Assembly (NCBI GenBank): GCA_001430745.1
Contig: KQ482066.1
Span: forward strand, 186,473-213,746
DNA from: Auxenochlorella pyrenoidosa
Lineage: Eukaryota > Chlorophyta > Trebouxiophyceae > Chlorellales > Chlorellaceae
Length of the DNA stretch: 27,274 nt
Reading direction: 5' to 3'
This document shows positions 9,062 to 19,698 of the stretch, in pieces (position 1 is the stretch's first letter; each line of letters starts with the position of its first letter). The notes under the pieces are model-generated. The model was not told where the DNA came from. It saw only the letters and a list, made by a program, of their open reading frames with translations, and did no database searches. Made by a program: the position numbers and the translations under genes.

Positions 9062-11565
9062 TCACATCACCACCACGTTCCGCTCAAACTCCGCCTCCAG
9101 CTCCGCCTCTGCTGCCGCTTCCTCGGGCGTCAGCTGCCGCGCGCCCCCCGGCTGCGCCTTGCCGCCGGGGCTGTCGCCGCCCAGCTCGGTCGCCGAGTCA
9201 GACGGCAGCGGCGAGCGGCGGCCCGCCGGCGCTGGGGCTGCCGTCGCGGCCGCCAGCTCTGCGGCGGCCTCCGCGTCCAGCCCCGCCATGCGCTGCCCGT
9301 ACTGCTCAAAGCTCCACAGCTCGGCGATGGGGATCTGGCCGCCCAGCGAGTCGTCGATGTGCGCCGGGTCAAAGTGCTTGGCCAGCGCCTCTGCAGCGGG
9401 GGTCATCCAGGCAAGGACTCAACTGGCGGGTCAGCTACCGGCTGCACAACCCAATGCACGCATGTGTTGGGCCAACGCTCAGGCAGCACGCACGAGCAAG
9501 GCAGATGGCTGCGTTGGGGTGTTTGAAAGGAGAACGCTGGCTCGCCGGTGTGCGAGAGCCAAAACAGTGCAGGCGTTGTCGGGCCGTCTAGACCCAGACT
9601 GTTGACAAGCGCAGCACATTGCGCGCAGCAGCATGGCCGGCCCATGCAGCAACAAGCCAGTTGCGCAGCAACAGCAGGTGGTCCTCAGGTCCCCCCCCCC
9701 CCCCCCCGACCCCACCACACACACACACCGGGCGGGCTCTTGGGCGACAGGAAGACGAGCTTGTCGCGCGTCAGCGGGTCCACAAACGGCGACACCGCCT
9801 TCCACAGCACATTGAACAGCATGGGCGGCTTGTACGACACCGCGCGGCCCAGCCGCTCGGGGAAGTGGTTCTGCGGCGTGGGTGGGATGGAGGTGGGGGA
9901 TTTGCACGTTAGCCCGGGTTGGTCTGTGGTCCTTGGGCAGGCGTCGGCGGGCGACGATCCGGCGAGGTGACATGCTGGCTAGTCAGCTGCGTGGGGTGCT
10001 GCTACTGTGGGAAGAGCTGGCAAGCTGGCGAGGCAGGAGCGGCTCGGCTGCCCCGGTGGATGCACACGGATCTGCTGTGCAATGGCGCACTGCCAGGCAC
10101 GCACACCACCAGGCAGCACAGGGGGCACTCGCACGCTGCGCCGCGCTGCCGGGCGCCCCACCTGCAGGATGTGCAGCACTTGCAGGGAGACCTTGAGGGG
10201 CGGCGAGTTGGCGCGGTTGTAGCCCACAAAGTCGATCAGCCAGGTCATCTTGCCGTCGGCTGCGGCCACCCCGGGGGGGCGAGGGGGTGGGGTGGGGTGG
10301 GGTGGGGTGGGTGAGTGAGCGGCGCATGCAAGGCCTGCAGTCAGGAGAGCCCGGGCCGTGCGGGAGACAAGGCTGCTGGCAGGGCAGGCAGCAGCCTTGT
10401 CCTGCGAACCCCGCTGCTGCCTGCCCCGCCAGCAGCCCCAGCAGTGCTGCCAACCTGGCGTTGCACCAGCCAACCGCCTGCCTCAAGTGCAGCACTTAGC
10501 ACCAAGCCAGACTTCCGGCCGCCTTTCTTGCCGCCCCAGCGCCACACAGAGTGTGCCCACCTGCAGAGGCGTCTGCCACGCGGCTGGCCTGCTCCAGCGT
10601 GTACACCAGCCACTTGACGCGCTCGTCGCTGTCGCCGCTGTACACCTGCTCCAGCCTGCAGGCAGGCAGGCAGGAGTGGAGGGGTGCAATGTGAGAGGGT
10701 GCCTGCAGTTGAGATAGCAGGCAAGGACCAGGGCAGCCAGGGCGCCAGCCACCGACTAGGGCGCCAGCCTACGCGGGACACGGCGCGCCAGAAACGAGGG
10801 GAGGGGGAAGCCAGCTCCCAGAACACAGCCGGGGCCGGCTGCCAATTGCATGGCGGGGCGGGCACCCACCGCGGGCGCATGAGCACCACGGGGCGGCCGT
10901 CGTTGTCCGGGTGGTCCAGGATGAAGAGCTTGCCGCGCGCCCCCTCGTGCTGGATGTTGTCCCAGCACAGCTGCTCCGGGTGGTACTCCCCCCGCCACTT
11001 GAGCGTCTCGCGCAGCATCTGCAGGGCCCCATGAGGCCGTGAACGCCGAGAGGCTGGTTGCCATTGCAGCCCACCGGCAGCGCACACACGCCCTGCAGCA
11101 GCTGGTGCTCCTCAAAGTCATGCTGCGCTGCTTGATGCTGCACCCATGGTGCATTGTGCATTGGGGCACAGCCAGCCCGCCTGCCCCCATGGCCTGCTCC
11201 AGCCAGTGCTCCAATGCGGGCGCCCACCTTGGTTGCTCGGGACAGGCTCCAGCTGCGCGCCCTCAGGTAGCGGATGTAGGTGCCGCGGGTGCAGAAGGCG
11301 CGGTGTGCCGCCGAGTCCTGCAGCATCCAGCGGGTGGACGGCAGCGTGAAGCGGCTCTCACACCGCGCCAGCTGTATACGAGCAGCTGCGAAGCCCTAGG
11401 CAGGCAGCCGCAGGGCATGGGAAACGGCGACTGCTGCAACCGGCGGCGGCGGCGCCTGGGCCTCACCGCCAGCAGGTCGGCCACCGCGCCCTGCAGCGCG
11501 GCGACCTTGCGCCCCTGCTCCGCATCCAGCGCCACAGTCTCAAACCACGGCCGGTCGGCCGTCAT
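9062..11565 (-). CDS. Sec14-like CRAL-TRIO lipid-transfer protein
   Basis: The predicted protein has 351 residues from seven minus-strand exons: 11565-11467, 11371-11228, 11018-10870, 10655-10561, 10259-10162, 9870-9729 and 9390-9062, all in consistent phase. Sec14-family proteins bind phosphatidylinositol or other lipids in a hydrophobic pocket and link lipid exchange to membrane traffic. The CRAL-TRIO N-terminal helices are seen at about 34-92 ([19 protein letters not shown]). The lipid-binding domain runs from about 110 to 262: [13 protein letters not shown], then [13 protein letters not shown] (166-178) for the central strand, NHFPERLG (196-203), the [17 protein letters not shown] gate helix, LTRDKLVFL, and [16 protein letters not shown] at its end. 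A tail of about 90 residues is Ala/Glu/Pro-rich and probably disordered. No transit peptide or membrane segment is seen, so cytosolic action is likely. It could be patellin-like, but no GOLD domain follows. Confidence 0.92.
9691..9728 (-). repeat. (GT)6 and G17 tracts at the start of Sec14-like intron 6
   Basis: On the gene strand the exon ending at 9729 is followed directly by GT dinucleotides (9728-9717) and, after a short spacer, 17 G (9707-9691). The splice donor is therefore part of a microsatellite. Confidence 0.75.
10273..10311. repeat. GGGGT tandem repeat, potential G-quadruplex
   Basis: G7, G5 and then four to five GGGGT units lie on the + strand, inside intron 4 of the minus-strand Sec14-like gene. 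On the gene strand it is a CCCCA polypyrimidine tract just upstream of the acceptor at 10260. Four or more G4 runs with 1-base loops meet the usual quadruplex pattern. Confidence 0.7.
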
Positions 11566-11974
11566 CGTGTCCCGTTTCCGCTCCCTGCGCTTTCCAAGGA
11601 CGCCCAGAGCGTCCACGTTCCCTGGTTGTGTGAGTTGAAGCGTAAGGGAACGTGCTGAGCCGATCGGCGGTCGGCTGAGCGAGAGGTATTCATCAACCTG
11701 GAGCAGCGCACGCAGCGCTGGCGGAACCGCCACCTGCCCGCCAGACGCTCGATGTTGGCCACAGACTCCCGACCACTTGACCCTCCAAGATTACACGACA
11801 AAGGCACAAATTCGAGGAAACAGGGGATGAAGACACTCCAAAACTGGCGCCCCAGGGCCGCCTGGGGCTTGCAGATTGAGGGCGGAGCGCCGGCGCCTCA
11901 GTACATGCACAGGAGAAGAGGACTGCAGGCACATCCTGGTGGTGGTGGGCACTGGTGGGCTGGTTGGATGCCCC
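11566..11974 (-). other. Short spacer: PsbP-domain gene 3' UTR and Sec14-like gene 5' region
   Basis: Only 409 bases separate the stop of the upstream PsbP-domain gene from the start codon of the Sec14-like gene. With the poly(A) signal at 11795-11791, the Sec14-like promoter and 5' UTR have at most about 225 bases. No other gene is seen. Confidence 0.5.
11791..11795 (-). terminator. TGTAA polyadenylation signal of the PsbP-domain gene
   Basis: The + strand reads TTACA here, which is TGTAA on the minus strand, 180 bases after the stop codon. Confidence 0.6.
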
Positions 11975-14654
11975 TCACACCGTGCGGAAGGAGGACTGGA
12001 TGGCGCGCAGGGCAGCCTCGTCAGTCTCAAACATCTGCACGGCATTAGATGGGCGGGACGCGGGCGTGTCGATGCCTGGCTTGCGCTCAGCACATGCTTG
12101 AGGGACGGGCTGCTTGCCTGCCCCCTTGCAGCCTTTACTGCAAACCACCCAGCTTCTGTCACCGTCTGCTGCTGGCCGTGCCACACTGGGAGGGAATGCC
12201 ACCACCTCGGCACCTCGTGGCAGCAGCGACTCGCAAAGGGCAGGGGGTGCGTGCTCCCCCTGCCCGCAGCCGAGGCGTGGCAGTACCGGCAGCTCAAACC
12301 CTGCTGTCGCCCAGCTCACCCGCGCGGGCGACTTGACAAACAGGGCGTACACCTTGCCAGAGTTGACGGTGATGGAGGACAGGTAGTGCACATCGGGGGA
12401 GGCAAACTCGACGTCTGCAGGGGGGGCGGAGGGGCGGCAGCGCCAGGCTGGGACCCCGCAACGGGAGGGCTTTGGAGAGCCACTGGCTCAGCGGCTCCGC
12501 GCGTGCCAGGGCCTGACAGGCAGGACAACCGCATGTTGAGGGGAGCACAGGAGGGAACCCAAGCATTGCAGTCGCACGGCCCAGACAGATGGACACCTGC
12601 AACTCGTACCCAAGCGAGTTGACAGAGGCACATTGATCGGCCGGCCGCCCCCCCCAACAACTGTAATCAGCCATAGCCCTGTGCCACCGCAGCAGGGTTG
12701 CCCAGGGACCCAACGCAGCACAGGCCTGCAGCGCTCACCATAGTACAGCTGGCCGTCGACCTCGCGCTGGCTATCAGTGCGCAGCACAGCATCGTTCAGG
12801 GCATCCTGCAGAGCGGGCATGCATGCACGTGTCTTAGGAAGGAGCCTCAGACAGAGCGAGCACTTCACCAGCACAAACGCCCAATGGCAGCGAGCGACAA
12901 AGGCAGGGGCAGGCAGCACACCGAGCTTGCATGCTGCAGGCGCAGGGCAGCGCATGGCTGGCACGGGAGCGCATGCAGGCAGGCAGCGATCGCCGGCGCT
13001 TCGTGGCCGGGCAGGCTGTGGCGGGGGGCCACGGGCAGACGTCGCACCAGCATGTCGTAGTCGGCGCCCGCAAAGCCCGACAGGGTGCTGTCGATGTTGG
13101 TCAGGCGGAAGGAGCGGTTGTCCTCGCCCGCGCGGCCAAGCGTGATCACAAACACCTGCTGCTGCTTGTTGCGGGGGTTGAACACCTGGCGTGGGGTTGG
13201 GCGGGCAGGGAGGGGCGGGCGTGTCAGGAGGGGGCATGGCCAGCGACGGCGCAGCGGCAGACACGGCGGCTTGTTGCCAGGCTGTCACGCATGGAAGGGT
13301 GTGTGTGTGTGGTGGGGGGGTGGGGGGGGGGGGGCGGGCGCGGCGCTNNNNNNNNNNNNNNNNNNNNNNNNNNNNNNNNNNNNNNNNNNNNNNNNNNNNN
13401 NNNNNNNNNNNNNNNNNNNNNNNNNNNNNNNNNNNNNNNNNNNNNNNNNNNNNNNNNNNNNNNNNNNNNNNNNNNNNNNNNNNNNNNNNNNNNNNNNNNN
13501 NNNNNNNNNNNNNNNNNNNNNNNNNNNNNNNNNNNNNNNNNNNNNNNNNNNNNNNNNNNNNNNNNNNNNNNNNNNNNNNNNNNNNNNNNNNNNNNNNNNN
13601 NNNNNNNNNNNNNNNNNNNNNNNNNNNNNNNNNNNNNNNNNNNNNNNNNNNNNNNNNNNNNNNNNNNNNNNNNNNNNNNNNNNNNNNNNNNNNNNNNNNN
13701 NNNNNNNNNNNNNNNNNNNNNNNNNNNNNGGGGGGGGGGGGGGGCGGCGCGCGCGCGGTGACCATGGCACGATGCAGCTGCCCAGCAATCAGCAAACCAT
13801 GCTCGGTGTGCTATGTCTCCCATGCGCCCCCTGCTGGCAGGCGCAACTTCAAGTGCCGGCCGGCCTCACCCGGCAGTCCACGCCCTGCGTGCCCTTGTCC
13901 CGCTTGTTGATCGTCTCGCTCTTCCAGCCCGCAGGGTGCTCAAAGATGTACTTGGCTGTAAGCGGGCCGGGAAACGGCAGGAGGGCAGCACGGCCGTCAA
14001 ACAGCTGGGCAAGCCTTGGGAGGCAGGCCTGGCACCTGCAAAGCTGGGACTCGCGCTCCAGGTGGGCGTGCCACGCGCCCTCGGCTTGCATGCCCTCATC
14101 AGAGGCCTCTCAAGCCAGCTCTGCCCGTTGGCCGCCACGCTGCCACGCTGTGCCGCGTACTGCCAGCTGTGCATGGTACAACTGCGGGTATGGCAGGCTC
14201 TCCCACTGGGAGCGCTGAGCTGGCGCGCCTCGTGCTCCTCACCGTCGTCCTTGCGGTTGGCTGACACGCCGCCGTAGCCGCCGTAAGAGGTGGGCGGAGT
14301 GGCCAGGCCGTAGAAGATTTCCGTCTCTGCTTGGGCAAAGAGGGAGCAGCAGCATCCTGGGGACGAGAGCGCAGCAGCCACAACTGGGTGTGCACACGCT
14401 GTTGCCCTACCGAGCGTTGCCATGCAGGCAGCGTTTTGGGTTGGCCCACCTCCATCCGCCATGGCAGGTGAAGCGTTGGCCGCCAACAGTGCTGCAGCCA
14501 GACCCAGCATTGCCTGCCGCCGGTCCAGAGCAGCTGCCTGCTGCGGCTCGCCGGCGGCAGCGCGCACCGCCACCGCCCTGCTGCAGCGTGCGCGGGCTGC
14601 TGCCCGGAAGGGCGCCCGACTACTGCTGGGCTGTGTGGTGGCGATGCAGGCCAT
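11975..14654 (-). CDS. Thylakoid-lumen PsbP-domain protein (PPD family)
   Basis: The predicted protein has 245 residues from seven minus-strand exons: 14654-14450, 14329-14243, 13955-13870, 13185-13048, 12805-12739, 12414-12320 and 12034-11975. Residues 1-42 are Ser/Ala/Arg-rich, typical of a chloroplast transit peptide. They are followed by LDRRQAMLGLAAALLA and a cleavage site after SPAMA (residue 66): a twin-arginine (Tat) lumen signal with Arg45-Arg46. The mature part shows the PsbP fold pattern: AKYIFEHPAGWKSE, VFNPRNKQQQVFVITLG, STLSGFAGADYDML, REVDGQLYYD, then HYLSSITVNSGKVYALFVKS and a final helix ending IQSSFRTV. The sequence differs from the oxygen-evolving-complex PsbP itself, so a PsbP-like/PPD protein is the safer call; such proteins help build or repair photosystems or NDH. 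The third intron contains an assembly gap, but flanking exons join in phase, so the coding sequence appears complete. Confidence 0.9.
13348..13729. other. Assembly gap (382 N) inside intron 3 of the PsbP-domain gene
   Basis: The N run is bordered on the left by (GT)n and G runs (13301-13334) and on the right by 15 G (13730-13744). On the gene strand this is C-rich intron sequence. The gap probably marks a low-complexity tract that could not be assembled. Confidence 0.95.
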
Positions 14655-15476
14655 GGTGGCTGGGCACAGGCTGCAAGGGCTCCGGAGCCGAGAGGGTGAG
14701 GCTGGGTGACTGCGACTTGGGACCGCCGTTATTCAAGGTGTGCACAGTGCGCTCAGGCTAATGACGAGCGCGATGAGTGCGATGCCGCACTGGTTGAGCA
14801 GGCAATCGTCGAGGGCAGCACGCCTGGCAGACAGGCGGTGGATCGTCTTGCAAGCTCTTTCGGAGCCCCAGTTGGTCCCTATGCTTCCACTAGGAGAAGA
14901 TTGCGATCAGGCAATGCAGGGCGCCTAGCTGCCAGGGCAGGTAGTGGCGGTGGCGGCAGTGGCGGCAGTGGCGGCAGCACCGGCAAGAGCGCCCAAAGCA
15001 CTGAAGAGCACCTGCTGACACCATTTATTGCCTGTACACTTGGCGGAGGAGCATAGCTGGTCCATTTGAGCTGCAGATGATAAAACTTGGGGCATTGAAC
15101 ACAACCCCTTGGGCAGTGCTTCTAAGAACCGCAGCATCCTTGCGGGTTGCCAGGCGGGCGGGGCATCCCTTCAATGCCACGGAGCAAGACGGGCAGTTGT
15201 GGCGCTTCCTCCTATTACTGCTGGCCGTGACAGCCATCCAAAAGGCGACGCAAGCGCTGCGTCGTCTGTGGCCGTATCCAGCACGAGGCCTCCCCTCTGC
15301 ACGGTGCGCCGGGATGTCAGGGGCATCTGCAACCGCTGGAAAGGGCTGCCCGCATTTGTTGCTGTGCGCTTGAGCAGAGCAGCGCTCGCATTTTCATGTG
15401 ACCCACCTCCCTCCTCCGGCACTCCTGCAGCGCTTTCTGTCAAGATCTTTGCTGTGCTGGGTTTCTGCAGCCCGGG
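14655..15476. other. Divergent promoter region between the PsbP-domain and GH125 genes
   Basis: About 820 bases lie between two outward-facing start codons. Open frames of 70-116 codons exist on both strands but show no recognisable domain and little codon pattern beyond composition, so none is called. A 9-base GGCGGCAGT-type repeat lies at about 14943-14978. A pyrimidine-rich stretch ending CTGCAG just before the GH125 start could be a 5' UTR intron acceptor. Confidence 0.45.
14943..14978. repeat. Short tandem repeat, 9-base GGCGGCAGT-type units
   Basis: About four near-perfect 9-base units (GGCGGTGGC / GGCAGTGGC variants) occur in the divergent intergenic region. It is a simple GC-rich minisatellite with no evident function. 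Confidence 0.6.
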
Positions 15477-18400
15477 ATGGCGTTGCGCGGCACACGGTCG
15501 CCGCGCGCACCAGCCGGGGCTCGCGCACTCGTCTTTGGGCTGCTGGTGGGCCTGGTGATCGGCCTGATACTGGCCCTCTTCAAGCCTTCCGGCAACCCCT
15601 CCGCCAGCGGCAGCAGCAGCTTTCCGGCAGTGCACCGCAAAGTGCAGCAGCAGCTGAGCGGCGACGGCTGGCGGCGCAACCCAGCAGCTCCAGCCAGCCT
15701 TCCCATGGAGGTCTATGCTCGCAGGCCTTCTGAGGATAAGGAGGCCATTGCTCGTGTCGCCGCTCTGCTCAGTGAGGATGAGAAGAAGCAGCTGCGGGAG
15801 TTGTGCGGCCGCACACTCTATCACAGCCTGCAGACGGGGTGGGTGTCACACGAGACAGGTGCTTGGACGTTCGTTGCCACAGGTGATGGTCGCTGGGCTG
15901 GGTGGGAGTGTGGGGTTGTGGGGAGATGCTGACAGTTGCTTGCTCCATGGGTGGGCTTTGATGAGTTGCCAAGGATTGCAGTTGCAATATCGAACTTATA
16001 TCTTGCCTAGTGGGGTGTGTGTCTCGCGAGGCCAGAGCACACAGTGACAGCTGCTCGCTCTTGTTGTTGCAACACCTCCTTCTCAGTGTACGTGTGCTGT
16101 TGGCTGCAGGTGACCTGCCATTGATGTGGATTCGCGATTCGGCGGTCCAAATCAGCGTTTTGTTGCCGCGCATTGCAAAGCGACCCGCCCTGCGGCAAAT
16201 CATCGAGGGTGCGATACGGGCGCAGGCCTTTTACATTACCCAGGTGAGGCGAGCGGTTGGAGGGTCAGGCTGCCTGGCTTGCATAATTGCGAAGTGAAAC
16301 TTGTTGTGCTTGTGTTGGCAAGGCCTCCCTATGCTTGGGTGGGGCGGTGGTGTGGGTTCGCCGGTTTGCGCACAATCCACTTTTTTTTGGCCAACCTTGT
16401 GGTCAGCAGCTGACCATTGCGATGTGCTCAATTATGTAGGATCCTTACGCGAACGGCTATGAGCCGGAGTGGCGGCACCCAGGTGAGGTCGCAGCCCGGG
16501 CACCCCTCCTCCCCACCATGCTTCAACATGAGCTCGCTCAGCCTTCCGCCTGAACTTGGCCACACGCTATGCGCCACACGCTCTTGCTATGCTCACCAAG
16601 TGTGGGCCAGTGGGTGTTGTTTTCATTGTAGACGAGCGGCATGCAGGCGACCGCGTCTTGGGCCGTGGCGGTTGGGTGGGTGTGCGCAACTATGAATTGG
16701 ATTCAGGTGGGTTCGTGTGTTTTTAATCAGTTATGTTGCAATGTGCACAGCCAAGGTGCTTGCATATAGTAAGCTTGCCAAATAGCATTGCTTGCAAGGC
16801 ATTGTTGTTGTACAGGCAGCCTGCCCAGCTGCCTAGCTGCCCAGCAGCACCACAACCCAACCAACCTCTCCTCTCAAGCCAACTTTTCCTATTCCCGTGT
16901 TTATTCCTGAGCGTGCAGGTGCCTACTACCTAAATCTCTTGTGGAATTGGTACTCTCAGCCTGGGTTGTACCGTCCTGACCTTCTGTTGGACGATCCTTT
17001 GATTTTTGGAGCGGCAAACCTGTTGGTGGGTGAAAGGCTAGACCCCCAGCTATGCTTGGCTCGTCCCTTGGAAAACCTGATGTTGTGTTAGGATTAACAA
17101 GAGCTGGATTTTTCAACCAAACAAACTCTTTTACTGCTCACTTGCAGGTGGATGTGTGGATTAGGGAGCAACGACACAACGCGTCTAGCCCGTACCGATA
17201 CACTGAGCTGTCAAACGGGGGGTTGGGCCCTGAGGTGGACTTTACAGGTGAGAAGCAACTGTATTGCGTGCTTGCAGCATGCTCAGCATGCTACTTGCCG
17301 GCATTTTGGCCGAACGCATGCTTGGCATGGGTGCTTGGGGCAAATGGTGTTGCACGTGCATCCACTTGTGTGCTAGTTCACAAGGTTGCATGCATGCTTC
17401 TCTCAAGAACGTTTTTGTTGCTACTTTATTGCGTGCTAGCTGGCTGCTACTCCCGCCTCAGTCGATCAGTTCGACGACATGTGCTTAGCGTACTTGATCT
17501 TGCATGCCCTTCTTCCTTCCAGGGATGACGTGGTCGGGCTTTCGCCCAAGCGATGACCCTAGCCAGTTTGGCTTTCCTATTCCAGCCAACATGTATGCCG
17601 CCGCTGGTCTTGAGCGTGCTTTGGAGCTCAACCGCCGGGTAAGAATCGGACCATGATTCAAAGCACTTGGGCGTTTGATTTGCAAGCTATTTAAGATTTG
17701 CGGTTTTGACAACTGGCATGCAACGGTTTGTTAACAAAGTGTTGCCTGAGTTATCTTGGAGCAATGGCCCATCACCACCATGCCAACCACTATACTGAAT
17801 TGTGCACTACCTACCTCACTCTGTGACCCTGTTACTGTTGGGGCGTGTGCATGCTTTCATTTTTGTTGTTGGGGTGCAACCCTCGCCATGTGAGGTGGGG
17901 TCAATTGTGCGTTTCCCTAAGCAAAGCAGTTCTTCTCTGAGTTCTTGCATTGCGTACACTTATTCTCAAATGGTGCAGGTATGGCAGGATCAAGAATTTG
18001 ATGCTAAGGCTTCACGGTTGTTGAGCGACATTCGATCAGGCGAGGGCCAGCGCAGTCGTACAGAGCTTGTTGCGGGCTTGCTAGCGGCTTGTGCCCTCTT
18101 CTCTATGCCTGCTCTCATGAGCTGATCAGCAATCACTCTGCTCTTTGTGAGTGTTTGTGTTTTATGCTCGATTGCGTAAACTCGGCTCTCTATTCGCATG
18201 TATTGTGTAGGCATTGAAAAGCATGGCAAGGTGTCGAAGGAGGGCGCCACCATCTATGCGTACGAGGTGGATGGCAAGGGTAACTCGCTCACCGACTTTG
18301 ATGATCCAAATAGTGAGTTTGTATGCTATGGAGTGCACTTTAATAGAGCTAAGCTCTTGAGGAGGCTGAAAGTGCAGGAATTCAAAATGAATGCATGCTC

Positions 18401-19698
18401 GAGGCAAGTGCGTGTGCATAGTGAGGCCAAGACAAGCATGCAACACCCCAGCCTCGTGTGCATTCTTTGGACCATGTGTTTGCTCTGGAACCACCCTCTT
18501 TGTAGTCCCCTCTCTTGTCTCAATCCCTATTTTGGGGTATGATGGCTACGATCGGGCTGCGTACCAGGCAACGCGGCAACGGCTGCTCAGCTCCAAAACC
18601 AACAGGTGGGCACAACAATGCGGTTGGCAAGTTGAAGGTCTTGTGCTCCACCATTTTGTGTGAACTCTGGTTTCCTTCTTTCCGTGCCCCCTAAAGCTTC
18701 CTCTAGGTGTGTAGGCACATTTGCTGAGTGAGTGCTCCCTCCTTCCCGTTTCCTTTGTCCAGTTTCTACTTTGAGGGCAGCGAGTTCAAGGGCATGGGAT
18801 CACCCCACACGGCTCACCGCATGGCTTGGGCTCTGGGCATTTACACAGAGGTGGGTAAAACGTGGTGTGTCAAGCCGGGGTAAGGGTTACCAGGCGCGGG
18901 CTGTAGTGGGCTGCAAAGTTTAATCTGTTGATATCAATGTTGCTTTGATCGCACATCATCTTTAGCCTTTCCATATCTCAATGTAGCGCAGGTGCTCACG
19001 GCCTCAACGCCTCAAGAACAAGCAGACGGCTTACGCACATTGCTCAAGCTACAGTGCGGCGATGGCTTGATGCATGAGAGCGTGAATGTTGACAACCTCC
19101 AGCAGTGCACACGCAAATGGTTCGAGGTGAGATGCAATTAGTGTTGAGCAAGCGGATAACACAAGTGGTGCATGTGGCATCTTGCTTGCCATCCCCTTGC
19201 AACGAATCGATGGGCTTACACCTGTTCTCCATGCATCACCAACCTTTCCAACCTTGTGCTTATACCTACAGTGGGCCAATGCGCTATTGGTGGTGTCCGT
19301 GGAGCAGCTGCTTGGGTACGACTGTGATGCCGCGGCGCAGGCCTTCCACCTCGGCTACGTTGCGGTGAGCTCATGCTTCAATGTTTGCTCCAGTTGTCTT
19401 ACCTTTCAAGAGCCACAACAGTCATGCCATTTGAGGTGGCAAAGGGTGCTTGCTTGTGTTCTGTTGTCCAACGCCCTCATGAAGTTGCATCGCATCCCCC
19501 AGCACAAATCTGACAAGCTTGCTTGCACTTACGCAGGCGCGAGAAAGCAAGGGCGATGGCCGTGGAGGGGAGCCCCGCTTTTTCCAGACGGCAGAGGCTG
19601 CAATGCAATGGGATGGCATCTACAAGAGTAAAGTGGCCGACTGGAAGGGAATCGGGCACCTAGTGCCAATTGAAACCGAGGCGGCAAACACTGCATGA
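15477..19698 (+). CDS. GH125 exo-alpha-1,6-mannosidase-like protein, membrane-anchored
   Basis: The predicted protein has 573 residues from 14 exons: 15477-15882, 16110-16243, 16440-16482, 16632-16706, 16919-17025, 17148-17247, 17523-17638, 17979-18039, 18211-18312, 18506-18605, 18763-18850, 18992-19126, 19272-19364 and 19537-19698. GH125 enzymes are metal-independent, inverting exo-alpha-1,6-mannosidases. Family motifs appear in order: FVATGDLPLMWIRDSAVQ (132-149), QDPYANGYEPEW (180-191), VRNYELDS (212-219), GMTWSGFRPSDD (289-300), FPIPANMYA (306-314), IYAYEVDGKGN (362-372) with DFDDPN, and KGMGSPHTAHRMAW (424-437). Asp218 and Glu366 sit where I would place the acid and base residues, by motif rather than alignment. 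Residues 17-35 form one hydrophobic helix after an Arg-rich N-terminus, suggesting a type II secretory-pathway anchor (for example Golgi) and a role in glycan trimming. Intron 8 needs a GC donor (AG|GCGAGG at 18040). The gene is AT-richer than its neighbours. Confidence 0.92.

Noticed and set aside
14706..15056. Open frame of 116 codons on the + strand between the divergent genes
   Set aside because: No recognisable domain; its Gly/Ser tail comes from the GGCGGCAGT repeat and it occupies promoter and 5' UTR space. GC-rich DNA gives many such frames by chance.
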